Assembly: GCA_009602725.1 (NCBI GenBank)
Contig: WELB01000142.1
Span: 351,046 to 372,103 of the forward strand
Direction: 5' to 3'
From: Spirogloea muscicola
Taxonomy: Eukaryota; Streptophyta; Zygnematophyceae; Spirogloeales; Spirogloeaceae
DNA: 21,058 nt
Numbering within the stretch: the first letter of the stretch is position 1; each line of letters begins with the position of its first letter. This document shows positions 16,271 to 21,058 of this stretch, piece after piece. The position numbers and the translations under genes were made by a program. The notes beneath the pieces were generated by a model. That model ran no database searches and had not been told where the DNA came from. It worked only from the letters and a program-made list of their open reading frames with translations.

Positions 16271-16790
16271 TGTAAGGAACCTCGCCCTACACACGCAATT
16301 AGGGTGAGCAGTCCTTCTTAAGTTCGGCTGTAGGGGGTTCAGGGACCAACCCACTACACAGGCAAAGCACTAGCGCATAGGCGCAGCAGAAGACAGGCCC
16401 CGTGGCGCAGCCGTCCGGCGGCGACTCCACTTTCTGGGCGCAGGCCGGCGCAGCAGGCCCCGCAGCAAGGTGCGGCGGCGGCTGCGGCGGCGAGCAGCGG
16501 CAAGGCTGCTCCTGGGCTTCACCGGTTCGATTTCATGTCGGGTCTCGGCTCAAGGCTGGTAGTGCTTCCCCCGTGCCACCCCCCCTCCAGGGGTGTGAGC
16601 GGGTCGCCCCAAGGCCTGCCCTTGCGGCGGGCCCAAGGTCCCCCCTTAGCAGGGTGGAACCTGGCGAGGGTTAGTCCAGGACGGGCGGGAGTTGCCCGCA
16701 CCTGGGCGGGCCCACTTGTCCATCAAGCGGCTAGCGGTCATGTAACGCTAACAGCACCGTGTGGCATAACCAAACGGCTGGATCGTTACA
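16271..16790 (-). repeat. LTR-B, complete copy (3' LTR of minus-strand element)
   Basis: On the minus strand it begins TGTAACGATCC at 16790 and ends GAGGTTCCTTACA at 16271, 520 bp. It shares the 3' half with the LTR-A copies and the CAGGTTCCACCCTGC block with 9356-9587 and the main 3' LTR. On its upstream side is the polypurine tract (CACCAGAGTGGGGAGGTA read on the minus strand, about 16791-16808), so it is the 3' LTR of the element to its right. Confidence 0.92.
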
Positions 16791-16995
16791 TACCTCCCCA
16801 CTCTGGTGTTCACGTCCTCGGGAACAACGAGAGAACAGCCGACAGGTTTTACGACCGACGGATGCGGCCTCAATCAAGCCTAGGGATTCACCACCCTTGG
16901 CCAAGTGTTCCAAAAGAGCAGGCGGACAATGTGCCAGATTGTCCGCAGGCTCCACGTGATGTGCTCAGGCCCATACCCGAGCCACTTCACCAGAC

Positions 16996-17604
16996 TCATG
17001 GGTCTAGGATGAGGTGATTCTTATCGCCGCAGCCAAAGCAACCATACCCCTCCATAGCTGGCTTCTCCAAGCCTCTCATGGACGGATGTCCAGCCCCTCG
17101 GGCCGAAACTCCTCAGATCCCCTCTCTGCCTCAGCAGCTATTCCTGCCTCAAGCACAAAGCGCTTGCCCAATACACTTAGGATAAGTGTTCAGCACCTTC
17201 CTGGCGTGCTCCACCAGCTGGGGCAAGTTGGCAAGGGCTGCGGAGTGGCGGACTCCACCGCCCCACTTCCGCATCGGGTCGGACAGCCCAGCCTCAAATC
17301 GCTGGCACTGATCGACAGCCTTCAAAGGCTCGTTGCGCAGCTTAGAGACCAGCAGCCTCAATTGCCGCACTTGGTCCTCAAAGTCTCTGCGCGTACGAAT
17401 AGCATCCAGCTCATTACGAGCCTTCAGCTCCCCATGAATCTCACCACAAACCTTGGTGAGCGAGCTCGAGAAGCACTTCCAGGCGTTGCACACCTCTGGC
17501 ATGGAAGTCTTCTTCATGGAGTCCCACCACAGGGATCTCCCTCGAGTTAAGTGGCAGCGAGCGGCAGTCTTGCCGTCGCATCCGTGTAGCTCAACACGAC
17601 CCAC
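16996..17604 (-). pseudogene. gag: Gag core and incomplete zinc knuckle of LTR-B element
   Basis: The minus-strand frame from 17604 gives SLWWDSMKKTSMPEVCNAWK, SSLTKVCGEIHGELKARNEL, RRDFEDQVRQLRLLVSKLRN, DQCQRFEAGLSDPMRKW and LVEHARKVL, the retrotransposon Gag core. A stop near 17150 interrupts; LEAGIAAEAERGSEEFRPEG and the knuckle C-F-G-C-G-D-K-N-H-L-I-L-D-P follow, then TGA at 16998-16996. The knuckle is CX2CX4H without the final Cys, because the deletion cut there. The opposite reading in this interval is a shadow. Confidence 0.86.
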
Positions 17605-17619
17605 TCTATGATCTCGCCG

Positions 17620-18507
17620 AGCCAGGCCTGGAGGCCACCCCGGTCATCCTGACCAGAGTATTGCTGAGGTTAGTGGGCCCTCGCAAGTCCATGCGCAGGG
17701 TTGCCACGGTTCTGACGCATCAGAAGCACCTCAGCATCGACCCCTTGCAAATGCCTTCAGCCAGCAGCGTGCCGGCCGAGCAAGCAATGCGCTTCCCCAC
17801 ACAGCGCCCCCCATAGGGCGTGGAAGTCGGATCCAACACAGCCTTGGCTGTCTCCAGGTGGTGCGTGAGGAATGCAACTCATTGCATCTCCTCCCACTCT
17901 GGTCGGATTGACCGGAGTATGACTGACATTGGGCGGCCCTGGCAAGTCCATGCGCAGGATTCCCCAACCGGCTTTGGCGCATCAAATGCACCTCAGCCCC
18001 GACCCCCTTGCATATGCTGCTCTCCGGCCGGCAGCCGGACGAGGTGGGCACGCTGTTCCTCATGCGACCCCTCGAGGGAGGCACAAGGAAGGGGTCCAGG
18101 CCAGCCTTTGCTGCCTCCAGCTGCTCAGTAAGGAGTGCCATGCTTTGCACCTCCCAAGCCGACAAGCCCTCTTGGCCCGCGGCTCCGAGCTACCTCAGGG
18201 ACTTGCCTCGCAGCAGCCGCTGCCTCAGCAGCTGGCACTGCACCAGCCGCTGCCTCAGCAGCCGACTGTTCTTGCGCATCAGATGCAACGAGGCATCCAC
18301 CTCTTGCATATGCTCCTCTTCGGCGCGCTGCCAGACGAGGAGGGCGCGCTGCTCCGCGCAGATTCTCGCAAAAAGCCGGTGTTGAGCTGGGTCTGTCGTA
18401 GGCTGGGCTGCAGCCAGATCCTGCGTGAGGAGTGCAACGCTTTGCAGGTCCCCGGCCAACAAGCCCTCCTGGCCTCCGGCTCCCAGCTCGACGTGCCCCT
18501 CTTGCGC
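17620..18507 (-). pseudogene. gag: Gag N-terminal region with three tandem copies of one module
   Basis: Read on the minus strand, module 1 (about 18507-18255) is nearly the family sequence: AQEGHVELGAGGQEGLLAGD, VALLTQDLAAAQPTTDPAQH, ICAEQRALLVWQRAEEEHMQ, HLMRKNS. Module 2 (about 18254-17920) repeats LGAAGQEGLSAWEVQSMALL and ends HLMRQ…NPAHGLARA. Module 3 (about 17918-17630) repeats the same plan in decayed form and ends LLMRQNRGNPAHGLARAH and QDDRGGLQAWLGE. The main element has one module. Stops and shifts make it non-coding now. The module is predicted helical, with a regular charged pattern. Confidence 0.78.
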
Positions 18508-19036
18508 GTTGTCATGCCCGGGCGCGTCGGCGTCGTCGTAGTGTCGTGCAGAGGGTGGTTGGGCGGAACGTGCCAGGTCATCATACCGGTACACGTGGCA
18601 TAGGCAGGAGAGGTGTGAACGGGACCCTCGGGGGAGTAGACCTCGGGAAGCGGCGCCACCCGTGCGGGCAGAGGGAGAGCCCCGGGGGCGTCGATGGCTA
18701 AGTCCTGTACCTACTGCCTTGAACCCCCCGCGGGGGTAAGTCACGTGGCTGGCGGAGAGAGAGCCATCTCTCCGCAAGTCCTCTTGGAGAACCGGGCCGC
18801 CCTAGCGATGGCGGCGCCGCGGAATGCGGGGATGCTGGCGCGGGTTCTGGGGGTGTAGAGCGGGCGCGCCAGTGAGGCCGAAGCGGGGGAGATCCCCCGA
18901 CGGGGGTGACACGCACTGTAGATGAGCGAGTGAGAGAGCGAGCCTTTACTTGCGGAGAGATGGGCGCAGCGAGCCTGTGCCGCCGCGGGAGGGCAAGGCA
19001 GCAGCAGCAGGCGCCAGCCGGAGGCGGCGCCGCCTG
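18508..19036. other. Unassigned GC-rich segment between two retroelements
   Basis: No match to the LTRs or genes elsewhere in the window. Its right part precedes the second gag and is probably that element's leader or LTR. It contains a CCCCCCGCGGGGG palindrome near 18725 and an inverted repeat of 16 bp (18764-18779 and 18948-18963). No PBS resembling TGGTATCAGAG was found. Weak minus-strand coding potential near 18520-18600 continues in frame into the Gag of the LTR-B element and is unexplained. Confidence 0.45.
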
Positions 19037-21058
19037 ATGCCCACCCGCCGCGGCACGGACTACGCGCCATCCGCCCGGCAGCGCGACGCCGAGGCGGACG
19101 ACCCCGACCTGAGTGACGGTGAGGGCAGCCACTCCTCGGGCTCCAGCACGGCCAGCCACGTGGCAATGGAGGCCGAGGAGGCGGCCCCCAAGGTCGGGGC
19201 GGCGGTACACGGGGCAGTCCGATGGGATCTCCCTGGTGGAGTTGGAAATGCGCGTGGAGGCGGCCCTGGCGCGGATGGAGCTCAATTTTCGCTTCACCCA
19301 GTCGCGTAGGGTTTAAGGTGCTGCCAGACTACCTGGCAGGCCCGGCGTTGCAGTTTTATGGGAGAGTGAGGGACGAGGTGTTAGCCCTGCGGGAGGTGGT
19401 ACCGACGGCCGCGGTGGTGGCTGTAGAGGGCGGGGAGCCTGAGAGCTCTTTAGCGGCGGACGCGAGGTCTGCCGTGGGGGTCGCAGCGGGGAAGCAGGAG
19501 GAGCGCCTCCTGGCTGACCCGGTGACCCACTTCCTGCGGTTGCTCGGGCGTCAGTCCAAGACTGACACCGCGGCCAAGGTCGCGGAGCTGACCAACTTCC
19601 GTAGGCTGCCGGGTGAGGATGTCATGGTGATGGCTGAGCGGATGAAGCAGCTGCGCCGCGACACCGGGCGGCTGACGGAGGTCGACGCTGCCCAGCGCTT
19701 CCTGGATGCGCTGAGTGGCGGGAAGAAGGGTCTGTGGCTCGAGCAGCAGGTGTTTGCAGCGTACCGCCGCGACTTCACCATCGACCAGGTCGCTGAGCTG
19801 GCGGACGAGGTGGAGCGCCACTTCGCGGGCAAGGCGGTGGAGCCACCGGCACCAGCCAAGGCGGCTGAGGCGAGGGGCTTCAAGGGGTTCCACCGCGGCG
19901 GCGCCAAGGCGGCAATGGAGGCAGCGGCGGGCGGGGGCAAGAAGGCCATGGCGGCAGCGGCTGCCGCGGGCACCGGCGGTGGCGGCCCCCCTTCCCCGCG
20001 CTGCTACGTTTGCAAGCAGCTTGGCCACCTGAAGCGGGAGTGCCCGAAGGCCGCTGGCATGCAGTGTGGGCACTGCGGCAAGAGTGGGCACGGGGCTGAC
20101 GCGTGCTGGACCCTGCATCCGCAGCTGCGCCCGGCGCACCTGCAGGCTCATGCAGCGGCGGGGGAGAGCTCGGCGTCGGGTGGTGCGCGGGGAGCGAAGG
20201 GGAAGGGCGCTGCTGCCGGCGGGGGCGGCGCCGCGATGGAGTCCCTGCGCGCACAACTGGCGGAGCTGCAGGCGGGGCTGGCGATGCTGGTCGCACGCGG
20301 TGGCCAGTCGGAGCAGGACCGCGAGGACGAGGAGGAGGCAGCGCACCGCAACCGCTTCGGGCTGGCGGTGCAGATCGCGGACTGCTGGATGGCGGGCCGC
20401 AAGGGGAAGGGGAAGGGGAAGAGGAGGGAGGAGGGGGAGGGCCCCTCGGGGAGCGGGGAACACGGCCGCGTGCAGGAGGAGCACTGGCCTCGCTGGCCCC
20501 GCTCATTCCAGCTGCACCCCGACACCGCCGACCCGGAGCTGCCGGTCCTGGACGTGCGACCTGCGGGAGGGAGGGCCAGGCCGCCGCTGCGCAACACTGC
20601 GCAGTGGCTGGCTGCCGCTCTCATGCGGACGCCGACGCTGACATTGGCTGACGTTGGCGTGACGGAGGCGGCGCTAGCGAAGGCGCTGCGGCAGCACCTG
20701 CCCGCCCTTCCTGACGGCTTGGCGGGTGCAGAGGACGTGGAGGTCCCTGCACTCGAAGCCGCCTGTGGAGCGAATGCCCCACCCGCGTACAACTGCAGCG
20801 GGGTCCTTAAGCAATTAAGGATCCCTGCCAGATCGCCTCTATCCCTGCCACTGCCGGTGCCTGTTGCTGCCGAGTCTGAGGGAAGTCAGCTGGCTGTGGA
20901 GGGGGAACCCAGCGCGGGCGGTGCACTGGCAACCCGCGCAGGGGAGGTGTCGAGCGCGACTGAGGAGGACGCACTGGAGGACAACCCAGCCGTGAAGGAC
21001 GCCTGGGGAGCGGATGCCCCACCCGCGGACAACTGCAGCGGGGTCCTTAAGCAATTAA
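19037..21058 (+). CDS. gag: Gag of a second LTR retroelement, two CCHC knuckles, frameshifted, runs off window
   Basis: The ATG at 19037 gives MPTRRGTDYAPSARQRDAEA and an acidic Ser-rich stretch. Near 19210 the likely protein moves to another frame (SLVELEMRVEAALARMELNF), and near 19305 to a third frame (FKVLPDYLAGPALQFYGRV), which stays open to the window end. The Gag core has FRRLPGEDVMVMAERMKQLR and RFLDALSGGKKGLW. Two zinc knuckles, CYVCKQLGHLKREC (about 20008-20049) and CGHCGKSGHGADAC (about 20065-20106), bind nucleic acid. A coiled-coil-like MESLRAQLAELQAGLAML and a lysine/glycine-rich run follow. From 20761 an 80-residue unit begins to repeat. The two shifts may be mutations or sequence errors. 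It shares no clear similarity with the chromovirus Gag, so it is another family (Ty3 or Copia type not decidable from Gag). Confidence 0.8.
20761..21058 (+). repeat. 240-bp in-frame tandem repeat in second gag, cut by window end
   Basis: Positions 20761-20818 and 21001-21058 match at 53 of 58 bases, exactly 240 bp apart, so the unit is 80 codons. Both encode A-(C/W)-G-A-(N/D)-APPA-(Y/D)-NCSGVLKQL. The second unit is cut by the end of the window, so the copy number is unknown. Confidence 0.88.

Larger units (their letters stand above)
16271..18507 (-). mobile_element. Non-autonomous LTR-B element: gag plus chromodomain remnant, no pol
   Basis: Minus-strand order from right to left is Gag N-terminal modules (18507-17640), Gag core (17600-17150), knuckle CFGCGDKNHLILDP then stop (17040-16996), chromodomain remnant (LVKWLGYGPEH then a shift into EPADNLAHCPPALLEHLAKG), polypurine tract and LTR-B. 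All of protease to integrase is absent. The knuckle/chromodomain join and the missing G in the chromodomain are identical to the copy at 9101-9353. The 5' LTR and leader are absent: homology ends near 18507. Non-autonomous gag-only elements with terminal repeats are known in plants as TR-GAG; this fits that type and would need pol from a partner such as the main element's family. Confidence 0.85.

Noticed and set aside
19450-20484. Long minus-strand open frame (344 codons)
   Set aside because: It lies opposite the Gag frame with two zinc knuckles. Its composition (Leu/Pro/Arg-rich) is what the antisense of GC-rich Gag gives, and it has no recognisable motif.
21049-21058. Stop codon or end of gene at the window end (CAATTAA)
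   Set aside because: In the open frame the last codons are CAA TTA; the TAA is out of frame. The same bases at 20811-20818 are followed by coding sequence.
1-21058. tRNA, rRNA, bacterial defence or biosynthetic systems
   Set aside because: No cloverleaf-like or conserved rRNA sequence was seen, and every recognisable protein is a retrotransposon domain.

Overview
This window is a eukaryotic repeat-rich region built almost entirely from LTR retrotransposons and their debris. I see no bacterial operon structure, no tRNA or rRNA gene, and no host gene I can name. The dominant family is Ty3/gypsy of the chromovirus type: Gag with one CCHC knuckle, DSG protease, RT, RNase H, integrase with HHCC and DDE, and a C-terminal chromodomain, primed from a site resembling the complement of initiator-Met tRNA. 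The high GC content and the Ala/Gly/Arg-rich Gag of a second family at the right end would fit a GC-rich green alga. That is a guess from style, not from a diagnostic gene.

Layout, left to right. 1-116 is a poly-C tract and unassigned sequence. 117-1380 is a minus-strand RNase H/integrase fragment. 1381-1960 is a plus-strand RT/RNase H fragment whose end coincides with the start of the minus fragment in element coordinates, which suggests a local inversion. 1961-2430 is unassigned. 2431-8720 is the one complete-looking element: 5' LTR, PBS, leader, gag, pol, chromodomain, polypurine tract and 3' LTR. It is dead: it has several frameshifts, three in-frame stops and a deletion that removes the RT catalytic core. 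8721-11257 is a nest of a different ~880-bp LTR family (called LTR-C here) interleaved with the 3' end of a non-autonomous chromovirus derivative (LTR-B family). It contains a single N at 10304 that marks an uncertain assembly join. 11258-13835 holds old, heavily mutated chromovirus gag/pol. 13836-14711 holds opposed gag (minus) and RT (plus) fragments. 14712-16146 is a second LTR-A copy with PBS, leader and gag N-terminus, truncated. 16147-18507 is a minus-strand LTR-B element carrying gag and a chromodomain remnant but no pol. 18508-19036 is unassigned leader-like sequence. 19037-21058 is the gag of a second, unrelated-looking retroelement with two zinc knuckles, running off the window.

The most interesting signal is the LTR-B family. 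Two copies in opposite orientation (9101-9587 and 16271-18507) share the same deletion joining the Gag zinc knuckle directly to the chromodomain tail, and share a further one-base deletion. This implies one deleted founder that was mobilised in trans (a gag-only, TR-GAG-like derivative). Other notable structures are a Gag histidine-rich pentapeptide minisatellite that varies in copy number, a triplicated Gag N-terminal module, a mosaic 3' LTR in the main element, filler DNA at the RT deletion, and an LTR whose terminus is joined to an inverted piece of its own start. LTR-C, LTR-A and LTR-B are names used only within this annotation.
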